A stretch of 34,912 bases of DNA, from the NCBI GenBank assembly GCA_031404455.1, contig JANNHP010000419.1, forward strand, positions 1 to 34,912, in the 5' to 3' direction. Below are positions 24,552 to 31,515 of the stretch, in pieces; the stretch's first letter is position 1, and each line of letters begins with the position of its first letter. This stretch comes from JANNHP01 sp031404455. Its GTDB lineage: Bacteria > Planctomycetota > JAJSAM01 > JAJVHW01. Position numbers and translations under genes: made by a program. The notes below the pieces were generated by a model. The model was not told where the DNA came from. It saw nothing but the letters and a program-made list of their open reading frames with translations, and searched no databases.

Positions 24552-25205
24552 TCAGCCCTCCGCGGCGACTCCCTCCACCAGCGCGACCGTGACGTCGTCG
24601 AGGCAGCCCACGACGCGGTCGGCGAGCGAGAAGTCGAGGCCGCGGGTGAACTGGTTCGGCACGGCGATCGTCCGCATCCCGGCGCGGGAGGCGGATTCGA
24701 TGCCGCGCGGAGTGTCCTCGATGGCGACGCAGTCGGACGGCGCGACGCCGAGCGCCGCCGCGGCCGCGAGGTAGGCGTCGGGCGCGGGCTTCGCCTCGGC
24801 GTAGCGTTCGCGCGTGACGAGTTCGCGGAACCGGCTGCGCACTCCGAGCCGGGCGAGCACGGGTTCCGTCGCCCCGGACGACGAGTTCGTCGCGACGGCG
24901 AGCGGCCAGCGCGCCGCGAGACGCTCGACCGCCGCGGCGGCGCCCGGCATGAGCTGCGCCTCGCGCTGCACGAAGTCCGTGACGATGGGTTTCCGCCGCC
25001 GCCGGAACTCCGCGGCGTCGATCGGGAGACCGTAGTGGACGACGCCGAACTCCGGTCCCTTCGCCGTGCCGATCCAGTCGCGGCCGTACTCCTCCGCGGT
25101 GACGTGGTGGCCCCACTCGCGGAGCACCTCGTTCGTCGCGCGGTGCCAGAGCCCCTCGGAGTCGATGAGCACGCCGTCGAGGTCGAAGACGACGGCCGCG
25201 GTCAT
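24552..25205 (-). CDS. HAD-superfamily hydrolase (beta-phosphoglucomutase/phosphatase type)
   Basis: This 217-residue protein has all HAD motifs: DLDGVLIDSE (Asp8 nucleophile, Asp10), ATNSSSG for motif II, KPAPDAY for the motif III lysine, and AIEDTPRGIESA for the acidic motif IV. The alpha-helical C1 cap (about residues 15-85) places it in subfamily IA with phosphoglycolate phosphatases and beta-phosphoglucomutases. The substrate cannot be chosen; a phosphoglycolate role would fit glcDEF in the same window, but the genes are 10 kb apart. ATG 25205 overlaps the stop of the M14 peptidase as ATGA, so it is the last gene of a four-gene operon. Confidence 0.86.
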   Translation of the reverse strand: MTAAVVFDLDGVLIDSEGLWHRATNEVLREWGHHVTAEEYGRDWIGTAKGPEFGVVHYGLPIDAAEFRRRRKPIVTDFVQREAQLMPGAAAAVERLAARWPLAVATNSSSGATEPVLARLGVRSRFRELVTRERYAEAKPAPDAYLAAAAALGVAPSDCVAIEDTPRGIESASRAGMRTIAVPNQFTRGLDFSLADRVVGCLDDVTVALVEGVAAEG

Positions 25206-26971
25206 TCGAGCGTGTACTCGAGGACGGCCGTTCCGCCCTTCTCCGCGCGGTACGTGATCTTCAGCTTCCCCTTGCCGCGGACGAGCCAGCGCAGGCGGAC
25301 GGCGCCGTTGCCGTCGATGCCCGCAGGCAGGCGCAGGTCCAGCGGGCGCTTGATCTCCGGGACGAGCACCCGGTTCGTCGCGGGGTCCACGACGCCGCCG
25401 GAGAGGACCTCGACCGATCCCTCGACCACCTCGATCGTCGCGCGGTCGGGCGCTCCGAGCTTCTTGTCGAACGCGCGCTGTGTCCGCGTCGGGATCATGC
25501 CGTCGTTCCTGAACGCGACGGTCACTTCGACGAGATCGCCCGGCAGCGTCGTGTACCCGACGTCGCCGGTGCGGACGATCGGCATCTGCGCCGCGTGGAA
25601 GAGCACGAACGCCATGTTGCGGTGGAGGAGTTCCTCGATCATGAAGGGTGGCGGCACGCGGCCGGTCTCGCGGCGCCATCCGCCGAGTTCGATCCTTCCG
25701 AGCTGCGGATGCTCGAACGGCTTCCAGTCGACGAACCGCGCGCCGAGCTCCAAGTCGTCGTCGAAGCGCAGACGCTCGCGGCCGGACTGATCGTGCGAGG
25801 CCTCGCGACCGCGGTACTGGTCGTCGTTCCACAGCTCGTTCGTGAAGCTCATGATGCCGAGCATCTCGTAGCAGAAGTTCACCTCGCCTCCGTACACCTG
25901 GTACAGGTCCTTCCAGATCTGCATGGAGCGGTAGAAGGGCAGTTGCTCCTCGCCGCGCGCGGCGAGGGCGCGCAGCACGCGGTCGTCCTTCTCCGGATAG
26001 CCGCCGAAGCTCTGCGAGCCCGGGCCACGCAGGATCATGCCGCCGTTGTTGTGGAAGCTCTGGAAGCCCGCGACGTTCGGGTGCGCCGCGAGGAATTCGG
26101 TGACCGCGCGCGTCTCCGGGAGCGAACACGGATACGGCCCCGCGCCGCCTTGCTCCGACAGCGTGCGCCAGTCGCTCGGCCAGTCGCGGTTCGGGTCGTA
26201 GCCGCCCGGGCCGTCCTCGTTGACGCGTCCGTCGCCGTCGTCGTCGATGCCCTCGTCGTCGAGGCGGCGCCACGTGCCGCGCTCGCCGGGCTTCGTACGC
26301 ACCATGAGGCGCGGGTTCTCGGGATCGGGCTTCCAGTCGCCGTCCGCGTCGGCGACCCGCATCTCGAGGATCTCGCCGTCGCCGTCGAGGTCGTTCGGGC
26401 CGTCCTCGTCGAAGAGACCGTCCCTGTCGTTGTCGATGGGACGCTTGCCGCCGCGCGAGGAGTGCATCGTGTTCGGCGCGTCGAACCAGTGCGCGCGGCC
26501 GTCGGGGTTGGCGGACGGCAGCACGTAGAACGCGCGCTCGGCGAGGAGCGTCTTCACCTTCGGCAACTTGTCGCGGTTCTCGCAGAGCCACCACACGAGA
26601 TAGAGGCACGCCTCGCCGCCCTGCACCTCGTTGCCGTGGATGTTGCCGTCGCACCAGTACGCGGTCTTCGCGGTGTCGGCGCCGGTCGCGCGGTCGGTGA
26701 CGACGGCCATCAGCAGGTCGCGTCCTTCGACGGACTTCCCGATCGAACGAAGCTCGACGAGGTCCGGCCAGGTCTCCGCGAACTGCCGCATCAGCGTCAG
26801 CATCTCGTCGAGGTGGTAGTAGCGGTCCCAGGCGACCGCGAGCTTCGGCTTCTCCGGGAGCTTCGCCGGCACGCGCGGCGGCGCGTCCTCCGTCCACGGC
26901 GGCGTCTCGGGCTTGTCCTGGGCGAGGGCGGGGGCGGCGAGCAGCGCGATGAGCGGGATGGAGAGTCGCAT
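25202..26971 (-). CDS. secreted M14-family zinc carboxypeptidase
   Basis: This 589-residue protein has a signal peptide (cleavage after ALA17). The M14 domain covers about residues 50-430. Zinc ligands are His112 and Glu115 (GNIHGNEVQG) and His307 (SFHNNGG). PNRDW (Asn261-Arg262) matches the substrate-carboxylate site, and Glu379 in SFTNEL fits the catalytic Glu. Unusual insertions carry DxDxDG-type calcium loops at about 180-199 and 243-254. A C-terminal beta domain (about 460-589) follows. It probably trims extracytoplasmic peptides. GGAG lies 7 nt before ATG 26971, which directly follows the TGA of the 41-aa membrane protein gene. The degenerate homologue two genes upstream shares the calcium-loop layout. 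Confidence 0.9.
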   Translation of the reverse strand: MRLSIPLIALLAAPALAQDKPETPPWTEDAPPRVPAKLPEKPKLAVAWDRYYHLDEMLTLMRQFAETWPDLVELRSIGKSVEGRDLLMAVVTDRATGADTAKTAYWCDGNIHGNEVQGGEACLYLVWWLCENRDKLPKVKTLLAERAFYVLPSANPDGRAHWFDAPNTMHSSRGGKRPIDNDRDGLFDEDGPNDLDGDGEILEMRVADADGDWKPDPENPRLMVRTKPGERGTWRRLDDEGIDDDGDGRVNEDGPGGYDPNRDWPSDWRTLSEQGGAGPYPCSLPETRAVTEFLAAHPNVAGFQSFHNNGGMILRGPGSQSFGGYPEKDDRVLRALAARGEEQLPFYRSMQIWKDLYQVYGGEVNFCYEMLGIMSFTNELWNDDQYRGREASHDQSGRERLRFDDDLELGARFVDWKPFEHPQLGRIELGGWRRETGRVPPPFMIEELLHRNMAFVLFHAAQMPIVRTGDVGYTTLPGDLVEVTVAFRNDGMIPTRTQRAFDKKLGAPDRATIEVVEGSVEVLSGGVVDPATNRVLVPEIKRPLDLRLPAGIDGNGAVRLRWLVRGKGKLKITYRAEKGGTAVLEYTLE

Positions 26972-27097
26972 TCAGAACTCCGTCGTCGACGCGACATGCA
27001 ATGAGTAGAGGACGACGACGGCGACGATCGCACCGACGACGAAAATCGCGATCAACACCACCCTGCGTGGGAAACCGGCATCCGTCGGGCGACTCAC
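26972..27097 (-). CDS. 41-aa single-span membrane protein
   Basis: This small protein has a basic N-terminus (SRPTDAGFPRR), one transmembrane helix (about residues 13-31, Val/Ile/Ala-rich) and a 10-residue tail ending TTEF. GTG 27097 overlaps the stop of the degenerate M14 gene as GTGA, and its TGA abuts the ATG of the active M14 gene with no gap, so it is locked between the two. Its short length and lack of homology cues make it easy to miss. It might anchor or recruit the two secreted M14 proteins, which is inference. An alternative is a longer frame from upstream, but that would lie within the M14-like gene in another frame. Confidence 0.7.
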   Translation of the reverse strand: MSRPTDAGFPRRVVLIAIFVVGAIVAVVVLYSLHVASTTEF

Positions 27098-28692
27098 GGA
27101 ATCACCGCCTCCGTCGTGACGGTGCCGGTGTCCGGCCCCGTCGCCTCGACGACGACCTTCGCCCCGCTCGTCCCGCGGACAACGTAGACGAGCGCTTCGC
27201 TCTCCGCGCCGCCCGCGAGACGTTCGATCTGCACGAGCGGTTTCCCCGCAACGAGCGACGCGCCGTCGGGGAGACGCACCCGCACGTTGACGGGACGGCG
27301 TCCCTTCACCTCGGCGCCGCGCTGCGTGTGCGTCGGGAGTCGGCCCGCGTTGACGAGCTTCGTCGTCAGCGTCAGCACGCCCGCGCCGCCCGCCGCGACG
27401 GTGCCGCGGAACTCGAGCTTCGCGCGCGCCTTCGCGAGGTCGGTGACGAACGAGGCGAGCGGTTGCGACTCGTCGGCGAGGTTCCACATCTCGGAGTCCG
27501 GCCGCGGATCGGGGTCAGAGATCTCAGCTCCTGCCGGGACGCCCGCGCCGCTCACGGCGCGCCACTTGGTGAGACGTCCGACCGGCGCGCGCGACACGAG
27601 CGACGCGTCGCCGAGGGCGCCGAGAGGCGCGCGGCCGAACCACATGCGTCCGAGGTGGTGCAGCGTCGCGAGACCGAGTCCGCCCGCTGCCGGAGCCCGC
27701 GCGTCGTGCGGCCGCGCCTTCTCCGTCTTCGGGAAACCTTCGCGCAGTCCGTTGATCAGCGCGACGTCGGGATCGGGAAGCTGCGACCAGGTACCGCCCC
27801 AGTTCGGCATCCCTGCGATCGTCTCGGCGTCGCCGAGTTCGACGACAACGGCCACGCGCTCGTCGGCGAGGAGGAAGTCGAGGATCGCGCGCGTCTCCGG
27901 CTCCGACGCGGGCCACCGGCCGCACGCGGGCACGTGCTCCTCGAACCGCCACGTGAAGTTCCGCGCGATGTCCACGCCGCCCGCGGCGTCCTCGTTGACG
28001 AGGCCGTCGCCGTCGTCGTCCCTCCCCTCGCGCACGAGGCGGTGCGTCTGCAGTTTGCCCTTGGCCGCGTCCGCGCGCTCGTTGCCGGAGAGTTCGCCGG
28101 TGGGATCGGGGAAGCGCATCCACGAGATGCGCCCGTCGCCGTCGAGGTCGTCCGCGCCGTCGTCGTCGGCGTCGCCGTCCTGGTCCTCATCGACGGCGAG
28201 ATCGTTGCCCGCGCGGATCCTCGCGCCCGCGGTCCACGCGGTCGCGTCGGGGTTGCCGTCGACGAGCACGCGGACGGCGCAGCGCGGAGGGATCGCGTCG
28301 GGCGTCCGCGCGAGCCGCGCGGCAATGTCGAGAGCGAGCTTCGTCTCGTCGCGGTCGCGGAGCCCCTCGAGCCCGGCGACCACGAGCGCCTCCCACTCGA
28401 TGTCGGTCTCCGCGGCGTCCTTCGGCAGCACCGAGACGACGACGAGCGGACGGTCCCCGCGCGAGCGGCCGATCTCGCGGACGGTGACGTTCGGGTGCGC
28501 CGCCGCGAGATCCGCAGGCGATCCGTCGAAGAGGGCGGGCGGGGGAGGCGGGGGTTGCGGCACCGGTGCCGGAGGCGCGGCGGGTACCGGCGCGGGCTCC
28601 GCGGGCTTCTTCTCGCCGCCCGCGTCCTGCGCGAGGGCGGCGGAGGAGACGAGGAATAGTGCCGCGAGTCCGAGGGCGGCGGGACGTTGCAT
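27094..28692 (-). CDS. degenerate M14 carboxypeptidase homologue (probable pseudoenzyme)
   Basis: This 532-residue protein has a signal peptide (SSAALA) and a Pro/Ala-rich linker (about 30-53). The core aligns with the M14 protein encoded at 25202-26971. DLDGDGRISWMRF matches DLDGDGEILEMRV, DDDGDGLVNEDAAGG matches DDDGDGRVNEDGPGG, and SEPETRAILDFL matches SLPETRAVTEFL. At the HxxE site it reads GLRD (about 110-113), and the third His is replaced in VVELGDAE (about 284-290), so all three zinc ligands are missing. An Arg in DIARNF (Arg244) remains. It is intact and under coding constraint, so not a pseudogene. It may be a partner, regulator or peptide-binding protein. No Shine-Dalgarno; TACTCT lies 6 nt before ATG. 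Confidence 0.8.
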   Translation of the reverse strand: MQRPAALGLAALFLVSSAALAQDAGGEKKPAEPAPVPAAPPAPVPQPPPPPPALFDGSPADLAAAHPNVTVREIGRSRGDRPLVVVSVLPKDAAETDIEWEALVVAGLEGLRDRDETKLALDIAARLARTPDAIPPRCAVRVLVDGNPDATAWTAGARIRAGNDLAVDEDQDGDADDDGADDLDGDGRISWMRFPDPTGELSGNERADAAKGKLQTHRLVREGRDDDGDGLVNEDAAGGVDIARNFTWRFEEHVPACGRWPASEPETRAILDFLLADERVAVVVELGDAETIAGMPNWGGTWSQLPDPDVALINGLREGFPKTEKARPHDARAPAAGGLGLATLHHLGRMWFGRAPLGALGDASLVSRAPVGRLTKWRAVSGAGVPAGAEISDPDPRPDSEMWNLADESQPLASFVTDLAKARAKLEFRGTVAAGGAGVLTLTTKLVNAGRLPTHTQRGAEVKGRRPVNVRVRLPDGASLVAGKPLVQIERLAGGAESEALVYVVRGTSGAKVVVEATGPDTGTVTTEAVIP

Positions 28693-28693
28693 G

Positions 28694-28712
28694 CGGCGAG
28701 AGTATCTCGCCG
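28694..28712 (-). promoter_or_regulatory. palindrome overlapping -10 of the M14 operon
   Basis: On the minus strand, CGGCGAGA-TAC-TCTCGCCG (8-bp arms, 3-bp centre) ends 1 nt before the ATG at 28692. The putative -10 TACTCT (28699-28704) lies in its middle. It could be a repressor site or an mRNA hairpin at the start codon. Confidence 0.45.
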
Positions 28713-28755
28713 ACCGGCCGCGGGCGCAGCGTCTCCTCGGCGGAGCCGCCCGCCG

Positions 28756-29865
28756 CTACTTCGCTTCGAGTATCTCGATGTCGAAGACGAGATCGGCTTT
28801 CGGCGGGACTTTTCCCTGTCCCTTGGCACCGTAGGCGAGCGCCGACGGGACCGTGATCTTCCACCGGTCGCCCACGCGCATCCTCGCCACGGCGAGTTCC
28901 CAGCCGGGGATGACCTGGCGCGCGCCGAGCACGAACTGGGTCGGGCGCCCGACGTCTCGCGAGCTGTCGACCTTCGTCCCGTCGGCGAGCGTGCCCGTGT
29001 AGTGGACGCTCACCGGCGTGCCCGGCACGCACGCGGCGCCCTTGCCGGCGACGAGCACCTCGGTCCGGATCTCGGGCAGCGGCAGCCGTTCGATGTCGTA
29101 GGCGACGTCCATCTTGCCCGGGATCGCCGGCGGGCGGCCGGGCGTCCCGTACGCGAGCTGCCATGGGATCGACACCTTCACGCGGTCGCCGGGCCGCATC
29201 TTGCGCAGGACGAGCTCGACGCCCTGGATCGCCTGCCCCGCGCCGAGCGTCACGACGGCGGGGACGCCGTCCTTCCTCGTGTCGTCGACGACGGTTCCGT
29301 CCGTCAGCGTGCCGACGTAGTGCAGCACCACGAACTCGCCGGGGACGGGCAGCGCTCCGGCGCCGGTCTTCAGCACCTCGGGCGTGAGATCGAGGAATCC
29401 CAAGACCTCCACGTCGAGGAGCACGTCGGCCCGCGGCGGGACGATGCCCGGGTAGCCGTACTCGCCCCACGCGAGCCGGTACGGCGCGCTCACCTTCCAG
29501 CGATCGCCGACGCGCATCTTCAAGAGCGCCGATTCCAGCGCGGGCATGAGCCCGCCCGTGCCCACGATGAACGGCTGGGGCTCTCCCTCGGCGCGCGTGT
29601 CGACGAGCACCGCCAGGGTCGAAGCGAGCCGCGCGGTGAAGTGCGCGAGCACGAAGTCGTGCGGCTTCACCTCGCGGCCGTCGCCCTTCGCCAGGACCTC
29701 GATCTTCGCCTCGGGCGCCGCTTCGGCCGGGGGAGCCGCCGGCGCGACGGGCGCCGCGGGCTTCTTCGTCTCGTCGTCCGCGGGACGGGCCGCGGCCTCC
29801 TGCGAGCACGCGGCCGCGAACAGCGCCGCGAGCGCGAGGACGATCGGTCGCGCGGCGATCGTCAC
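28756..29865 (-). CDS. lipoprotein with three tandem FKBP domains
   Basis: This 369-residue protein has a lipoprotein signal with AAAC (Cys20) and a Pro/Ala-rich linker (about 30-52). Three FKBP-type peptidyl-prolyl isomerase domains follow at about residues 55-157, 162-257 and 262-368. The second and third keep VxxHYxGTLxDGTxxDxxR, QVIPGWELAVARMRVGD-like and IPxxLAYG segments; the first is more diverged (LAHFTARLASTLAVLVDTR). It should act as a proline isomerase or chaperone for exported proteins. The start GTG 29865 overlaps the stop of the single-domain FKBP gene as GTGA, so the two are coupled. The last domain resembles the small FKBP upstream, suggesting duplication. Confidence 0.88.
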   Translation of the reverse strand: MTIAARPIVLALAALFAAACSQEAAARPADDETKKPAAPVAPAAPPAEAAPEAKIEVLAKGDGREVKPHDFVLAHFTARLASTLAVLVDTRAEGEPQPFIVGTGGLMPALESALLKMRVGDRWKVSAPYRLAWGEYGYPGIVPPRADVLLDVEVLGFLDLTPEVLKTGAGALPVPGEFVVLHYVGTLTDGTVVDDTRKDGVPAVVTLGAGQAIQGVELVLRKMRPGDRVKVSIPWQLAYGTPGRPPAIPGKMDVAYDIERLPLPEIRTEVLVAGKGAACVPGTPVSVHYTGTLADGTKVDSSRDVGRPTQFVLGARQVIPGWELAVARMRVGDRWKITVPSALAYGAKGQGKVPPKADLVFDIEILEAK

Positions 29866-30209
29866 GTCGGCTTGATCCCCAGGAACTCGATGTCGAAGAC
29901 GAGGTCGCTCTTCCCGGGGATGGCTCCCGGGATCCCGCGCTCGCCGTAGCCGAGCTCGTACGGGATCGTCACCTTGCAGCGGTCGCCGACGCGCATCTTC
30001 GCGAGTGCGAGATCCCAGCCCTTGATGACGCGGCCCATCCCCAGCGGGAACTCGAACGGCTGCCCGCGGTCGCGCGAGCTGTCGAACTTCTTCCCGTCGG
30101 GGAAGGTGCCGACGTAGTGGACGCTCACCTTGTCGCCCGCTTTCGGCGCCGCACCCGCGCCCTTCGTCGTGAACTCCATCGTCGGCTCGGTCCGGCTCGC
30201 CTTGCTCAT
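29862..30209 (-). CDS. FKBP-type peptidyl-prolyl cis-trans isomerase
   Basis: This 115-residue single-domain FKBP has the full set of family segments: KVSVHYVGTFPDGKKFDSSRDRGQPFEF, GMGRVIKGWDLALAKMRVGD and IPYELGYGERGIPGAIPGKSDLVFDIEFLGI, with the active-site Tyr, Asp, Phe, Val, Ile and Trp in place. No signal peptide is seen, so it is probably cytoplasmic. ATG 30209 has GGGAGGA 6 nt upstream. It follows the carboxylesterase gene by 20 bp and overlaps the triple-FKBP lipoprotein gene, making a three-gene operon. Confidence 0.92.
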   Translation of the reverse strand: MSKASRTEPTMEFTTKGAGAAPKAGDKVSVHYVGTFPDGKKFDSSRDRGQPFEFPLGMGRVIKGWDLALAKMRVGDRCKVTIPYELGYGERGIPGAIPGKSDLVFDIEFLGIKPT

Positions 30210-30229
30210 CGATCCTCCCAGGGTGTTCG

Positions 30230-30904
30230 TCAGGAAAGCCGTTCGCGCAGGAAGGCCCCGATCACGCCGATCTCCTGCGCGCAGACCTGGTGCTCCATCG
30301 GCCAGGCGTGCCAGCTCACGGCGTAGCCGAGCGACTGCAGCTTGTCGCGGCACTCGCGGCCGCGGTCCTCGGGCACCATCGGGTCCATCGTCCCGTGGCA
30401 CTGGAGGATCGGCAGGTCGCGGTTCGCGTCCGAGCGCTCGGCGTCGAGCTTGTCGTCGAGGACGAGATACGTGGAGAGTGCGACGAGGCCCGCGAGACGT
30501 TCGCCGTGCCGCAGCGCGGTGTGGATCGCGACGGCGCCGCCCTGGCTGAATCCGGCGAGGACGATCCGGTTCGCGGGGACTCCGCGTTCGCGTTCGCGAA
30601 GGACGAGCGCCTCGACGCGCGCCGCGCTCTTCCTGATGCCCGACTCGTCGTGCTTCGTGCGGCGCAGATCGGGGCCGCCGATGTCGTACCAGGCGGGCAT
30701 CACCATGCCGAAGTTGAGCGACACGGGGATCGGCGGCGCGTGGGGGAAGACGAACCGCACCGCGAGCGACGCGGGGAGCCCGAGCTCCGGCACGACCGGC
30801 ACGAAGTCGTGGCCGTCGGCGCCGAGGCCGTGGAGCCAGATCACAGCGGAATCGGCCTTCCTCTTCGGCTCGATCTCGACGCACGGGAGCAGCGCCTCGG
30901 GCAT
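30230..30904 (-). CDS. phospholipase/carboxylesterase-family alpha/beta hydrolase
   Basis: This 224-residue protein matches the acyl-protein thioesterase / carboxylesterase group. WLHGLGADGHDF forms the oxyanion loop, GFSQGG carries the nucleophile Ser120, HGTMDPMVP gives Asp174, and MEHQVC gives His205. There is no signal peptide. Substrate is probably a short-chain or lysophospholipid ester, not determinable here. ATG 30904 has no Shine-Dalgarno, but TACTCT lies 7 nt upstream. It heads an operon with two FKBP genes. Confidence 0.88.
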   Translation of the reverse strand: MPEALLPCVEIEPKRKADSAVIWLHGLGADGHDFVPVVPELGLPASLAVRFVFPHAPPIPVSLNFGMVMPAWYDIGGPDLRRTKHDESGIRKSAARVEALVLRERERGVPANRIVLAGFSQGGAVAIHTALRHGERLAGLVALSTYLVLDDKLDAERSDANRDLPILQCHGTMDPMVPEDRGRECRDKLQSLGYAVSWHAWPMEHQVCAQEIGVIGAFLRERLS

Positions 30905-30911
30905 GTGCGGG

Positions 30912-30917
30912 AGAGTA
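30912..30917 (-). promoter_or_regulatory. possible -10 of the esterase-FKBP operon
   Basis: TACTCT on the minus strand, 7 nt before ATG 30904, the same hexamer found before the M14 operon. The gene lacks a Shine-Dalgarno, so a leaderless transcript is possible. No -35 seen. Confidence 0.35.
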
Positions 30918-30957
30918 ACGGGGCCCCGCGGATCCGCCCGAAACGCCCGGGGAGACG

Positions 30958-31515
30958 TCACGCCCGCGAGACGAGGCGGAAGGCCTTGCGGAATCGGTCG
31001 AGGGCGCGCAGGTGCGCGCGCTCGGCGGCGTCGTAGCCGATCCCGAGACGCCGGGCCTGCTCGTCGAGTTCGACGCCCTCGCTGTGCCACCGCACGAGGT
31101 CGCGGTCGCGCGGGAGCAGCACGGCGAGCGCGCGGACCGCGGTGGCGAGTTGCTCGCGGCGCGACGCGAACGTCGACGGTCCCGTGGCGCTGCCGGCGGG
31201 CTCCGAGGCCGCGTCGGGGTCGTCGGTCGCGCCGCCCGTGAGACGAAGCAGACGGCTCGGCCGACGCTTCAGCGCGGACCAGTGCGAGCGCCTGTCGGCG
31301 AGATGGCTCCGTGCCAGAGCGTAGAGCCAGCCGAGCCACTCCTTCTCGCTGCGGTACTCGAACGCGACGCCGCCGGAGATCGCGCGCAGGTGGACGCCCT
31401 GCACGAGGTCCTCGGCGCTCTCGAAGCGCAGCACCGACCCCGCGTGCCGCTCGATGAACCTGAGCAGCGGGGCGCGGTGCGACGCGAGGAGCGGTGCGAG
31501 GTCGTCGGGGCTCAT
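30958..31515 (-). CDS. ECF-like RNA polymerase sigma factor
   Basis: This 185-residue protein has sigma-70 region 2 at about residues 15-85 (LLRFIERHAG, SAEDLVQGVHLRA, EWLGWLYALARSHLADRRS). After a linker it has region 4 at about 125-180 (LPRDRDLVRWHSEGVELDEQARRLGIGYDAAERAHLRALDRFRKA-like helices). The DLVQ motif and overall layout resemble planctomycete ECF-type sigma factors linked to Ser/Thr kinases. No anti-sigma gene is seen; the adjacent kinase may control it. ATG 31515 overlaps the kinase stop as ATGA, so the sigma factor is translated after the kinase. Confidence 0.86.
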   Translation of the reverse strand: MSPDDLAPLLASHRAPLLRFIERHAGSVLRFESAEDLVQGVHLRAISGGVAFEYRSEKEWLGWLYALARSHLADRRSHWSALKRRPSRLLRLTGGATDDPDAASEPAGSATGPSTFASRREQLATAVRALAVLLPRDRDLVRWHSEGVELDEQARRLGIGYDAAERAHLRALDRFRKAFRLVSRA

